Below, one piece after another: positions 36,001 to 48,343 of a DNA stretch of 64,000 nucleotides; position 1 is the stretch's first letter; every line of letters starts with the position of its first letter. The stretch spans positions 2,621,324 through 2,685,323 of the forward strand of contig BDGG01000001.1 of assembly GCA_001949185.1 (NCBI GenBank), read 5' to 3'. A program made the position numbers and the translations under genes. Origin of the DNA: Ramazzottius varieornatus (taxonomy: Eukaryota; Tardigrada; Eutardigrada; Parachela; Ramazzottiidae). The notes beneath the pieces were generated by a model, which did not search any database, was not told the DNA's origin, and worked only from the letters and a program-made list of their open reading frames with translations.

Positions 36001-36555
36001 ACGTGGCGCATGCTTTCAGCCAATGCCACTGATAAATGCGTCACTTGGGCAGGCACAGACTCGATATTACTGTTTTCCCTAGCGACGCACTCTTCAAGCT
36101 ATATGTGCTGCAAAGGGGTGCCACTTCGGACAACAATCTTGTCGAATTTGCGTGTCGAGCTCTTACCTGAAGGCAATAGAAGATGAAAACTGATAAAATT
36201 ATGGTGTGTAGGTATTGAATTGATGAGGTCAATAGCGACCATGATTGGCATCAAGCAGCGCGAGGCGGGGATGAAGCAAGCGACGAGCCAGATGGCGGAC
36301 CAGCTGAACTTTGGCCTGGCAGACGTGGTATACAACTGGTGCGGCGGTATGAAGTTTGTCGACATTACGAAAATGACCGATGTCCAAGAAGGTATCATCG
36401 TTAGGGCAATGACAAGACTGGATGAGGTCTGTAAGAACGTCAAGAACGCCGCAAAGATTTTTGGTAACACCCGTTTGGTGGATAAGATGGAAGCTGCGTC
36501 CAAGTCTTTGAAGAGAGATATTGCCTTTGTGGGAAGTTTGTACACTTGCGACTAG
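30063..36555 (+). CDS. SKIV2L: SKI2-type superkiller RNA helicase (SKIV2L/SKIC2)
   Basis: Helicase of the cytoplasmic SKI complex that threads mRNA into the exosome for 3'-5' decay. Fourteen exons: 30063-30455, 30729-30894, 31157-31525, 31587-31732, 32026-32456, 32661-32776, 32850-33114, 33248-33428, 33507-33691, 33911-34204, 34513-34848, 35072-35270, 35562-35898, 36212-36555 (1253 aa; human 1246). Visible: Walker A AHTSAGKT (about residue 366), DEVH (457-460), MLSATVPN, the helicase C motifs [19 protein letters not shown] and [12 protein letters not shown], and a C-terminal helical region with [12 protein letters not shown] and [11 protein letters not shown]. Ski2 rather than MTR4 is indicated by the insert and the end [11 protein letters not shown]. 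Intron 6 has a GC donor (32777). Six introns carry foldback repeats. AATAAA lies at 36633. Confidence 0.95.
30470..30634. repeat. Foldback repeat, two units in SKI2 intron 1
   Basis: Contains AAGTCGCGCACG / TTTGCGCCACTTG and, in the second unit, AACTCGACAAGATTG with GTTCGCCACTTGG and ATAATCTTGTC. Confidence 0.75.
31781..31921. repeat. Foldback repeat, two units in SKI2 intron 4
   Basis: First unit CCTAGTGGCGTGCG / CATGCGCCACTTGAGG. The second unit has CCAAGTAGCGCAC and a degenerate right arm TTGCGCGACTTG. Confidence 0.75.
33737..33855. repeat. Foldback repeat in SKI2 intron 9
   Basis: AACTCGATAACATCG, CGAACTGGCGCACGC, loop, GTGCGCGACTTAGG, then ATTTTGTCGAATTTG. Confidence 0.8.
34315..34480. 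repeat. Foldback repeat, one to two units in SKI2 intron 10
   Basis: Arms AAGCGGCGCACGC / TGCACCACTTGGAG and a partial second unit with GTGCGCCATTTGGAA. Confidence 0.7.
34945..35042. repeat. Foldback repeat in SKI2 intron 11
   Basis: CCAGGTGGCGCAC / GCGCGCCACTTGAG with CGAGTTTGTTTGCC at the right end, giving a 223-nt intron. Confidence 0.8.
35342..35470. mobile_element. Short MITE in SKI2 intron 12
   Basis: Inverted ends TATACTGTACTGCTTCATGA and TCATGAAGCATTACAGTATA enclose about 90 bp. Outer TA pairs (35342-35343, 35469-35470) would fit a Tc1/mariner-type target duplication. Confidence 0.7.
35965..36160. repeat. Foldback repeat, two units in SKI2 intron 13
   Basis: AACTCGATAATTGATA, then CACGTGGCGCATGC / ATGCGTCACTTGG. 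The second unit has CCTAGCGACGCAC, GTGCCACTTCGG and CAATCTTGTCGAATTTG. Confidence 0.7.
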
Positions 36556-36632
36556 CTGAATTTTTATTCCTGAATTTGTTTTAACCATTTGATGTGTTTT
36601 TTGACTAAAATTTATTGTTATACGAAACTGAT

Positions 36633-36638
36633 AATAAA
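36633..36638 (+). terminator. SKI2 polyadenylation signal AATAAA
   Basis: Canonical hexamer 78 bp after the SKI2 stop codon, the first one downstream on the coding strand. Confidence 0.6.
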
Positions 36639-36923
36639 AGTTGAAGTATATAAAAATTAAATCTTGGTTTTAAGATTTAATCTTGCGAGGAAAAATAGAG
36701 AATAAAAAATCGGTGAGATGCGATCATCACGGAGTAAAACTCTAAAGCAATCCGAAGTCAAATTACAGTGGAAACCTGAAATGGTAAAATTGCGCGACGA
36801 GAAGGAACAAATTCAAAGCCAACAAAATTACGTGGAAAATATTTCAGTGTCACATTGAGCAACACAGAAGCTAATACTGCTAGATCACGAGAGTTTCCTG
36901 AGAGAATCCGGGCTACAGTTGGT
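36639..36923. other. Convergent 3' ends of SKI2 and the glucuronosyltransferase gene
   Basis: AT-rich sequence of under 300 bp holding both 3' ends. No coding sequence. Confidence 0.4.
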
Positions 36924-38140
36924 CTACACTTCCATGCCTTCGTCCGTGTGTTTTCCTTTCCGGTTGAGAATTTTCTCCTGGATCAACACGGGCTCTTTAG
37001 TCTTCGTGTGCCACACCAGCACCTGCGTACAGTTCTTGGCCTTCGGTTCCATATCCTCCTTCTTCAAGCCCAAACCCTTCAAGAAGTACGTCTCTTGATA
37101 TCCAGGTGGCTGATCGAAGTCGAACTTGGCTTCCGGATGGTCCATCAGCAACTTCACTGACACTGCGAAGCCAGCCATGTCGACCGCAAATTCTCTTTCC
37201 GGTTTGATCGCGACATCCCAACCGACGATTTTGCCGTCTTTGAGTAGAGGCTTCTCCACCATGACTTCACCTACATAGACCACGTGAAATAAAATACAGT
37301 ACTGTACGAAAAGGGAGCCTGAGTTGAGAATTGATTTTACGCGCTAGGCTGGCTGCGTGCTCGGCAAACATACTCGGCAAGATTGTTTCCCCAAGTGATG
37401 CACTTTTTCGGTGTTATTGACTGAATGTGTGCGCCACTTAGGACAACAATCTCAGTTTTGCCTATTTTGTACGAGAACTCCAGTCACGTTCGTGCCGAGC
37501 ACGGCCTTGTTAGCGTTTTCGTAGAAGAAAAGCAGAATTAACTCGATTGTCTTTGAGCAGAGGCTTCTCCATGATCTACCTACCTACCTACAAATGCCAC
37601 CGGCCACACCCCGACTCTCTTGATAATGCGTATTTCATCGAAGAGTTCCAGGTCGTAGCCATTATCGTCATCTGCGAAATACAGGAAGCCATCGAGGTTA
37701 TTACTGGATTGCAATTCCTCCCGCAGCCATCGTAGCCCTTCGTTCCGCTGGAGAACGCCTCGCGGTTTAGCCCATGGCTTCTCGTGGGGCTGACGCTTCA
37801 TGTGGCCAGGTGTAGGGATGTGCAGGTGCGTGTAGGGAAGACCGGTCCTGGAAAGAAGATTAGCCACGAGGGTAGTCTTGTGATCGGAATCTTCAACGAC
37901 GATCCAGTGGATGCCTTGGGCTAGCTGGAATGCGTGGGAGAGACGGGTGGTCAGGTCTACTTTCTGGCTGGGACGGGTGTACGTTGGTGTGACGATGTAG
38001 ATGAGGGCTATCCGAGAAGCGTGCCTGACGGTCGAGGCGCCATACAGGAGGATCCAGAGGAAGATGACGGCGGAAGTGAGGCTGACCACTTGCGCCATGC
38101 GTCGCTTGCGTCTCAAGCCCACCATCTCTTCGTCGTGCAT
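36924..38140 (-). CDS. B3GAT3: Beta-1,3-glucuronosyltransferase (GlcAT, B3GAT family)
   Basis: Golgi type II enzyme of glycosyltransferase family 43, which adds glucuronic acid to finish the proteoglycan linker tetrasaccharide. Two exons: 37588-38140 and 36924-37270 (299 aa; human B3GAT3 has 335). A short basic cytosolic tail (LRRKRRM) precedes a membrane anchor AVIFLWILLYGAS. The catalytic part shows IVTPTYTRPSQKVDLTTRLS, IHWIVVEDS, QRNEGLRWLRE, YFADDDNGYDLELFDEI with the metal-binding DxD-type site, then EFAVDMAGFAVSVKLL and CTQVLVWHTKTKEP. B3GAT3 is the best fit from the C-terminus; B3GAT1/2-type proteins are not excluded. The donor region is a GTAG run with several competing GTs, and the chosen one keeps frame. 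The short stem may reflect a missing N-terminal exon. Confidence 0.92.
37366..37466. repeat. Foldback repeat in the glucuronosyltransferase intron
   Basis: CTCGGCAAGATTGTTTCC, CAAGTGATGCAC, loop GGTGTTATTGACTG, GTGCGCCACTTAGG, ACAATCTCAG. Confidence 0.8.
37548..37580 (-). repeat. Partial duplicate of exon 2 start within the intron
   Basis: TTTGAGCAGAGGCTTCTCCA here closely matches TTTGAGTAGAGGCTTCTCCA at 37240-37260 in coding exon 2. The intronic copy ends in the GTAG run at the exon 1 donor. Confidence 0.7.
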
Positions 38141-38298
38141 GGCTCAGCTACGGCGACCAATAACCGCTATCTGGCAACACCCCTCCAACCTGTGAAACAT
38201 AAAGCTCCATGAGAGGAGACCTCGCGCCGACGGGAGAAGCACAAGAAACAACTCCGATAAGGAACTCCACATCCGCTGAAGAATCAAGAATGTGACAT

Positions 38299-38333
38299 AA
38301 GGATGTTCTGATACGACATGACAGAACATCCTT
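38299..38333. repeat. Small perfect hairpin upstream of the glucuronosyltransferase gene
   Basis: AAGGATGTTCTG and CAGAACATCCTT are exact inverted copies around an 11-nt loop. A (TGACA)n microsatellite follows at about 38374-38394. Confidence 0.85.
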
Positions 38334-38626
38334 CCGTTGAAGCATCCATTGGCATTGACATTTAGTATTAAAATGACATGACATGACATGACATCCTTCG
38401 ATTCTCAAGGTGTAAAAACTGATCATTTCCGGTCCGTTGTTAGTCATGACTGTTGTGTTACATGGATTTATGGGCACAAAACTGTAAACTGTTTTCGCCT
38501 CGAGCATCTTGAAAGTTACCAATTATTTTCTTCGGAACTGCTGAGTGCCGCACAGCACGTAAAATCCATTTTGTTCTCTGACAGCTTCTTAGCGGAAACG
38601 ACTACTCTAGTGCTTTTGACGCCATC

Positions 38627-39767
38627 ATGACCGAATATTCTGACCGTTTTTTCTCACCACAGTCGGTGACAACTCATCAAGGATTGCCGAAACATGGGCG
38701 TCTGTCTGTCACAATGCAGCGAAGGCCTTCTGTGGTCAACGCGGCGTTGAACACTTTCGACATCAGTGCGAAACGCTCAAGAGGTACGATACATTATCAT
38801 TGGCCTAAAAGTCGATGGGAATTGACGGTGTACGTGTTACTTCCTTGTTAGTGGTACTGGGAAGACCCGCTCGAGTCTTCTGGGATCTAGACTCTTGCCA
38901 TATCGCCGGACGTGGTGAGCATACGGAACCACCTTCCCTGATTGAGTTTGTGTTTGCTTTGTAGGTCTTTTAGATTAGGCAAATTCCTTCTTGCAGATTA
39001 CATGAACGAGATTATAAGGAGTATCGAGATCCGCGTCGCGGCAGACACTCGCCAAGATTCTTTCGAGATCTACGCCGGTTGGTTCTCGACAAAGGGAATG
39101 TGAACGAAATTCGATACATCATGCGCCGATCGGGTAACTATTTTCTCGAATTCTTCTAGGTTACAGCAACGCCAGTCACATTCCGGCGGAAGTCTTCCAA
39201 GAACTTCTGCTCTATGACGTAAGAGAACCCACAAAGTGCGCTTTATCTCTGTTTTTATGAAAAGGACAGTCATTGGTTTTGTTGGCTAGCTAGTCTGCAG
39301 GCTCTCACAACTGATACACTGTTGACCGCTGAAGGCAACGCCCATCGATCGCTGACCATTTGTTGTTCCTGCAGGTTAACTTCAATTTTACAAGTCCAGA
39401 TCGTGGCACTGCGGCCGGGCTGGAGCCCGGAGGAAGCCTGAACGATATCGATCTGTACGTCCAGATCGGAAAATACATCGAAGTTCAGAGCCGTCAGACA
39501 CATCTGTTCCCTTATGTTTTGCTGATATCGGGTAATAAGGGGGATCCTGTTTCCGCAGTTAGTGCAATCTAAAATGCGGAGACCTGTGGCAGACCACGTG
39601 TTTCTTTAGGAAGCGTAAATCTGATCAATCGACTACAGGACTACGAGAAGCAGGCCAAGATTGTCTATGCCCTGCGCAAGGAGAAAGCCAGCGACTTCCG
39701 CGTTGGAAATCTAGCATACGAATACACAGCCACAAAAGGCATCGAAAACTTTCGCACGGAGCGCTAA
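38627..39767 (+). CDS. Unrecognised protein, multi-exon gene
   Basis: I do not recognise this protein. Five exons join cleanly: 38627-38783, 38997-39077, 39160-39218, 39375-39531, 39610-39767 (203 aa), with every phase consistent and GT-AG borders. It starts MTEYSDRFFSPQS, has no signal peptide or membrane segment, and contains an acidic or hydrophobic middle (GYSNASHIPAEVFQELLLYD, NDIDLYVQIGKYIEVQSRQ) and a charged C-terminal part (QDYEKQAKIVYALRKEKASD). The last exon ends NFRTER and is followed by an AATAAA at about 39915. An alternative last exon (40058-40209) also fits the exon 4 donor phase. Confidence 0.55.
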
Positions 39768-40057
39768 CGTGAACTGAAACGCCTTGTAAAAACTCCACCA
39801 ACCATCTAGTTCCCTATCTTATCTTATTCTTTTCCTATTCGCACACTGTAAAAACATAAATGAGCTTTACGATTTGGACCACGTAAGGTATCAATATTTT
39901 GGATCATCATGGTATTAATAAAATAAACCATTGAAAATCTCCCTACGAAACTTCGTCGAGAACGTCTTGCAGAAGAACCGTCAGCGTCTATAGTCTGTTG
40001 GACCATGTACCATGAACGTTTAGCTAAACAATACTGCCACCTTGGCGTTGCTTGCAG

Positions 40058-40209
40058 ACGGTTACGTATCTGAGGTGAAGTACCTGGAACCGTCCACCTT
40101 CATGTACGGCGCCATCAAGAGCTCCTTGGCGTACCCTTCTGACACCTACCTCTTTAACGCTGACCTGCGCGAAAACTTATGTTACAAAATTCAAATTATA
40201 GAACTGTAA
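40058..40209 (+). CDS. Candidate alternative last exon of the unrecognised gene
   Basis: An acceptor cttgcag at 40051-40057 opens a 50-codon frame that fits the phase-1 donor at 39531 exactly: GYVSEVKYLEPSTFMYGAI, then SDTYLFNADLREN and a stop at 40207-40209. An AATAAA follows at about 40222. It could be a mutually exclusive terminal exon of the same gene or the end of a separate gene. Confidence 0.45.
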
Positions 40210-40348
40210 CAAGGACAGGAAACCAATAAAAGCCCGCGCACAGCAGCAGACACGGTAGTGAGCTCTGTTCATCTCCCAAGTCGGCTTAAATCATTTATTA
40301 GTAGAAGACAGGACTCATCTCGCTCGCTCGACCCAGCTCCTGGTGAAC

Positions 40349-40695
40349 ATGACGAAAGTCGCTGTCGTCATCCTGGTACTAGGTGTCTCTGCTATGCTAC
40401 TAGCCGATCAGGTCGCGGGTCAATTGATGCAGATCTCACTTCCTCCTAGAAAACTTTCTCAGGTATGTCGTGGACAGGTCGGCTACTGATAGCGCCATAT
40501 CCAAGTATCGTAATATGGGTAATGTGGCATGTCCAATTTTCCTAGGACGCAACCCAGAAAACCCCACCAGAGGAGGGTTTTGGATGCCCTGTCGATCAGT
40601 CCCAGTGTGACGGCCACTGCAAGGGGCTTGGCGAAGGGCGGACCAGTGGATACTGCGGCGGATTTCTCAAAACCAGTTGCACCTGTGTCTCGTAA
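40349..40695 (+). CDS. Arthropod-type defensin (CS-alpha-beta antimicrobial peptide)
   Basis: Small secreted peptide that kills bacteria by acting on membranes or lipid II. Two exons, 40349-40462 and 40546-40695 (87 aa precursor), with intron phase 0. Exon 1 encodes the signal peptide ([20 protein letters not shown]) and the start of a propeptide. Exon 2 encodes the mature part beginning [19 protein letters not shown] and ending in a CTC pair, which gives the six cysteines of the invertebrate defensin pattern. There is no dibasic site just before GFG, so propeptide removal may use another protease. AATAAA at 40847 ends the gene. The GFGCP start and the HC spacing resemble tick and mite defensins. 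Confidence 0.88.
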
Positions 40696-40846
40696 CCTCC
40701 CGGTACTCACTCGTCAGTCCAACCGAGAACCACGTACCTTGTACATATTTTCCTCAAAGGTGGGAAGATTTCTGTTCACCAGTTTTCGATAATGCAGCGC
40801 AAAAGTGCTCTGTACCAAGATTTGACTCAGGACTCTCAAATGTACA

Positions 40847-40852
40847 AATAAA
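40847..40852 (+). terminator. Defensin polyadenylation signal AATAAA
   Basis: Canonical hexamer 150 bp past the defensin stop and only 36 bp from the stop codon of the GPCR gene on the other strand. Confidence 0.65.
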
Positions 40853-40887
40853 GCAAAATCAAACTATAAAAGCTACAAAAGTGAAAT

Positions 40888-43536
40888 TTAAACTGATTTC
40901 TCAGAAACGGTTTCGAGCACAATAGGGCGTGAGCTGGAAGTGCTAGACGACGTAGGAAGTCGAGATCGGAGCGTGGCAAGCGAGGGAGTTCTCCGACGGT
41001 CCTCCTTGCAACAAAGGACCCACAGCCGGCACCGGCACTTGCGGAACCGCGCGATTGATTGCCGTAATTCCTCACGGAACTTTTTTGACAAGGCAAAATA
41101 CAGTAAAAAGTTAATGGAGTAGTTCGACAGGAGAACGATGCGTATGACCGGCCTTGCCAGCATGCCGGTGTTAATTGGAAGGAAATATAAGCAGTAAGGG
41201 GCCGACGATACCAGTCGTAGACATTGATAAACCAGCTACAACATAGCATTAAAGTCAGTGATTAGTTTACAAGCTGATAAAGTTATTTAAATGTATGCAA
41301 CACTGACTGCAGGTAGATGCGTGACGAAGTAAACGACCAAACAGCCGATCAATAAATTCCGGCCAGTTTTTTCCTTGCTGTGTCGCCGGCTAAAGCTGGT
41401 TTGAGGACAACTCGTAAGGAAGGTTCTCGCTTGGCGCCGCTGTTGCACTACGATGGCTATGAGTGAGATGTTCAGCACCAACAAGAGACCAAATTTCGCG
41501 CACGTCATCGCTACCTTGAAAAACGAAAAAACCACGGTTGGAACTTGCGTCATGTCGAGCTTGATTACACTGTACGTCTCTTTGTTTTTTCCTCGAACCA
41601 TGCAGCTATGCTTACTTCAGCTATAGTCTGATAGAAGCTCCAGTTGGTCAACCAGTCCGGCCTGTAAGTATGGTATGGTCTCCCATCGCCTAAAGAAATC
41701 AATATAAGATGGATATACAGCCCGTTCAAGCAAACTTGCTACCACCTATTTATCCAAGCGGTCCTCCACGGGATAATCGCGCAACTTCATAACCAGTTTT
41801 TACTCACGCCTGGAATTCCAGAGAGCACGTTTTGTTCGTGATGATTAGTCTTCCCCACCGGAAGTCGTATTAACCTATTTTTCGGGACTATCTCTCAACT
41901 TGTATTATCCAACCATAGCTCACTCGAAGCTGCATGAAAAGTTGTATGATAGTTTATAGGCAAGAAAGGAAGAGAACCAATCTCTATTTTTTCTACGTCG
42001 AAGTTGCAGGTGGTAACAAGTTTGCTTGAACGGGCTGTATAATATTTTATACATTCAATGTTTAACTTGAGTACGATCAGACCATATTTTATCTCGTCTA
42101 ATTATTTGGGCTGTGGGCACGGTTTCTCAAAAGTCTGGGGTCATAGCGTAGAGGCACAGCTGACGAAATTTGAGAAGGGCAAGGGAAGGTTTCGGGTTTA
42201 TCTTGAAAATTGTCGGCCTCCACATGGCAAGCCCCGACCCCTACCCTTGGGCTACCCTGCCCCCGCCTAAATTTCGTCGACTATGCGACCTATGCCTCTA
42301 CGCCGTGACCCCCAGACTTCTGAGGAACTTTGCCCAGAATCCATTTCCCTTTTTTCTACGTTCGTTGTAACAGTGGTGGCCTGAGCGACCATAGCTGATT
42401 CCGCCGGAATAAAGGCAAAATGATTTCGTAACAGGCAACCGTCTTTACCTGGGTCGAGAGTTTGCCAGGTGAAATAATAAATGCCATTTTCCATGGTGAA
42501 AAGTAGAGCGCCGAACAGCAGCAGAAGAACGATTCCGATAGCCGTCCGTTTTCGGACACCGGTTCGCGACATGTTGGAGTCGTTGCTCGCTAGAATAGCA
42601 CGTGGAGTTCCCCGATAGTCATCGGTCGAACTGGCCAGCACCTCGCGAGACGAACCAATATACTTCGTACTGGTCCCCCATGACCAGAAGAACAGGGACT
42701 TCCTGGTGGAAACCGTCATCACGTTGCGCATACCTTGACTAGACTGGTTGAAGGTATGGGTAATATAATAGAAGGAACGAAGACGGTCGCAGGACAACGC
42801 AATCAAAATCCAGTCGGACCACTGGAGAAAAGCTTCCAGTCCCCATTGCTGCACTCCGTAGAATCGTTTGAAGTTCAACGTGAAAGTACTGTTGTCTTTG
42901 AGGTCAAGGCCCATGAAATACTGACCGACCCAAGTGGGAATCTGGAACCACCTGTGAGAAGCAGCACCAGTCTTGTTTAAGCAGTTCTCTGCAGAGTCAG
43001 CTTAGACTACAAGGGAGGTCGGTATACAATCGCGGGATGATGATAAGTCGAGTGGCGCAGTTTTCGTTGTTTTTGCCTGGAGCCGTGCGCCGCTTAAAAT
43101 GACGTTCATCGTGAGATTGTTTGCCGGCCTCCCACAAGTTTTTAGAAATTCTGCTGGTATCAGCATATCTGCCGACCCGGTAATTTTCACACAAAACGTC
43201 GACTCACAGCAAGATCATATCCGAAATGGCCATGGATATGAGGAAGACCTTGGTGGACTTCGAGACGAGTATGGAGTTGGGCGTTTTCTTCTCACCGGAC
43301 ATCACAGTGATGTTAAGGATATTACCAATTGTGCACACTATGACCAGTACTGGCAGACCTACGAAGAACACCGAGAATCCCTTTGGCTAGTTTGTTTGGA
43401 GAATCATGCTGTTCAGTTCTCGAAAGTTGCGGCAGGATTTCGAGCACTCACCGACGAGCTCCACCCATCGAACAGGATGGCCAAAGTCCACAGTCACGTT
43501 TTGGGTCCGGTTACACGAATCCACATAAATACCCAT
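40888..43536 (-). CDS. Divergent rhodopsin-class peptide-type GPCR
   Basis: Seven-helix receptor. Exons in transcript order: 43452-43536, 43208-43358, about 42329-42951, 41616-41689, 41308-41514, 40888-41235 (about 495 aa). A short N-terminus with Asn-glycosylation sites leads to TM1 (VIVCTIGNILNITVM), TM2 (ISMAISDMILL), a TM3 segment ending LIALSCDRLRSF in the DRY position, TM4, a second extracellular loop with DGCLLRNHF, TM5 (FGLLLVLNISLIAIVV), TM6 (LIGCLVVYFVTHLPA) and TM7 (LLSNYSINFLLYFALSKKFR) in place of NPxxY. The TM7 form recalls FMRFamide-receptor-like proteins, but the ligand cannot be named. The usual Cys at the top of TM3 and Trp in TM4 are not evident. The donor of the third exon is the weakest boundary. 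Exon 4 is flanked by MITEs in the intron. Confidence 0.8.
41718..42037. mobile_element. Tc1/mariner-like MITE in a GPCR intron
   Basis: Ends CAGCCCGTTCAAGCAAACTTG and its inverted copy (CAAGTTTGCTTGAACGGGCTG) enclose a 320-bp non-coding element. TA flanks both ends (41716-41717, 42038-42039). Similarity of the arms extends a further ten bases inwards (ACCACCT / AGGTGGT). Confidence 0.88.
42131..42319. mobile_element. GC-rich foldback element in a GPCR intron
   Basis: Imperfect inverted arms: AAGTCTGGGGTCATAGCG, then TAGAGGCA and GACGAAATTT on the left; AAATTTCGTC, TGCCTCTACG and TGACCCCCAGACTT on the right. The loop is C/G-rich. It abuts the proposed donor of the TM3-4 exon. Confidence 0.75.
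43040..43135. repeat. Foldback repeat in a GPCR intron
   Basis: AAGTCGAGTGGCGCAG, loop with TTTGCCTGGAGC, then CGTGCGCCGCTTAAAATGACG and GAGATTGTTTGCCGG. Confidence 0.7.
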
Positions 43537-44488
43537 CTTGATCACTTGGCAGGTTACCGAGTCTTTATCATACTGTCGAGCTGCTGATCATCATATTCCA
43601 TTGGCACCAAGGAAAATTTCTGAATATTGATGAACAAAAGAGAAAACACTGCGCCACTGTGGCAGCCCCTGTATTCGAACACTCTGCGTTTCGTTCGTGG
43701 CGGGCCCGTATCATGTTGCGGATAAAAATATATACACTACGGGCCGACTTGAACATCAAACGTGAACCATGTGTGAGACCTGTGCAGCAGACGAGTAAGG
43801 AATTCATGATGCCCGGGAGGTATGCAAAACCAGTGCCTGACATTAGAACAGCTGGAAACTTCTGCGCCGCAAATGCACGATTGTACTGTCTTAACGTGCT
43901 TACATAGTGCGTACTACGAGCAACACCAAGTGGATTGCACGATGGATTAATTGTTTCTTGTCAACGGCGATTTGAAGTTCCGAGTAGGAGACCTATAGGC
44001 GGTTCTACGCTCACATGTTTACGACAAAGCCACGTCCAGGTATGCCCGTTCAGTGCTTGAATCTCGCCTTAAGTATATGATCGACGGGAGGATTCAAGGC
44101 TGAACAATCAGAGCAAAGGACATCCGAGCAAAGGCTCTTCAAAGTTCAAGGGCATACTCTAGTCACCAACTCGAGACGTTGATCGATACAGCTGACGTTT
44201 AAATATTGCACCACAAAGTCGGGTAAACGATAAACTGTCATTTAAATATTACAGATAACCATCAGCGTTCAGCCAAAGTATCAAAGTTGAAACAAGAAAA
44301 TTAATGCGTCGGTTTTCAACAATAATGTAAAAAATAATCATCAGCAACAAGAAGATCGACAAGCTGTATAAAAAGATCACGAAAAGGTTATAGAAGCAGT
44401 GAAAGGCAGAATAGGCGGAATATTGTTTGTGGTCGAACATATCTTGGTTACGAAAATTATCATCGATGGAAAAGCCACTACCTTGTTC
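43537..44488. other. Region between GPCR and PAK genes
   Basis: The GPCR promoter and 5' UTR, and at the far end the PAK 3' UTR. Open frames at 43568-43843 (minus) and 43659-43907 (plus) overlap and show no family. No repeat recognised. Confidence 0.4.
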
Positions 44489-47273
<2,785 letters not shown>

Positions 47274-48343
47274 TCTTGATGGTCACCAGAGTTCCCGAAA
47301 CCAGAATTTCCGCGCCTCCTAAAGTCAGCTTACGGTCACCTATAATATAACAGCATCGTTAATACTATGTTAGTTGAAACCAGCGAACTTCCATGGCTAA
47401 TATGCGAGCTATTGCGCTATGTATCGTGTGCTACGTTGTTCTGTGGTCTGTGTTGACACTTGGCATGTAATCCATCAATCACAGTTTCGAACTCAAGATG
47501 GTGTCGCTCTGATTAAAACCCAAGAAGGTCCAAACAATTTGTAAGCATGGCGTAGTGGGTCAAGTTCTGGGTATCAGAGCGCATAAAACGCTTGTCGTCA
47601 AAAACTCGATCAATCTTTTATTGCTATATAGCCGACCTACCAGTTCACCTGAAACAAAAGCAAAGATGTCTTGACTGCAGGCACAGCCGTACTGGAAAAT
47701 CGAACAGATCAGACTTGCAAAGTAGGCTATTTTGGCCTGGGGGTAACAAGAAGAGCACACAAGAAAACTTACGAAGAATAAGATTGGACCAGACCGGATC
47801 GGGGGACCGTGACGGTAATGCTGACGATCCGAGGAGAAGACGGAAGGAATCCACAGTCACAGAACCAATGCAGATGTTTCCCCAGTCCCACCAACGCTTT
47901 CGCCGCCTCGTCAACCTCGGGAAAGTCTCCAAACTCCAGAGAGCAGGTCCAGTGCAATCGAGACAAACCTTGGAATTTTTGACAGTTCGGGAACACGAAT
48001 GATCCGAATGAATGGAGCTATCTGCCAGACCGCCTCTGTTCTGGCAAAAGTCAAATTTTCCAACAGCACGACTTGTTTGTTTATCACAATCTCATGAGTC
48101 ATTCCGTTTGAGGTCAAAGCGGTGATTCATCTGGCTAACCCATGTTTCGAAGTTTGATTGTTGATTGTTCAACTTGTTCAGCAGGGATCGAATTCGCGTC
48201 ACTTCACTGATCTTCGCTGTGGACGTCGGCCGTCAGTAGCAATCGCAGCATCCAGGTTGCAGGCGCTGGGTTATTCAAGCTTCAGGGCGAACTCTGTTCC
48301 CTTGTGAGCCATTGAGCTCGGACATTGGAGGGATGGATGTGGA
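47274..48343. other. Unresolved region between PAK and REXO2
   Basis: The PAK and REXO2 starts face away from each other here. Frames on both strands at 47560-48300 read plausibly as protein (minus strand: KIPRFVSIALDLLSGVW; a separate frame IRSLLNKLNNQQSNFETWV), but they overlap, shift frame and lack a coherent splice chain. It could hold a small unassigned gene or only 5' UTR exons. Confidence 0.3.
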
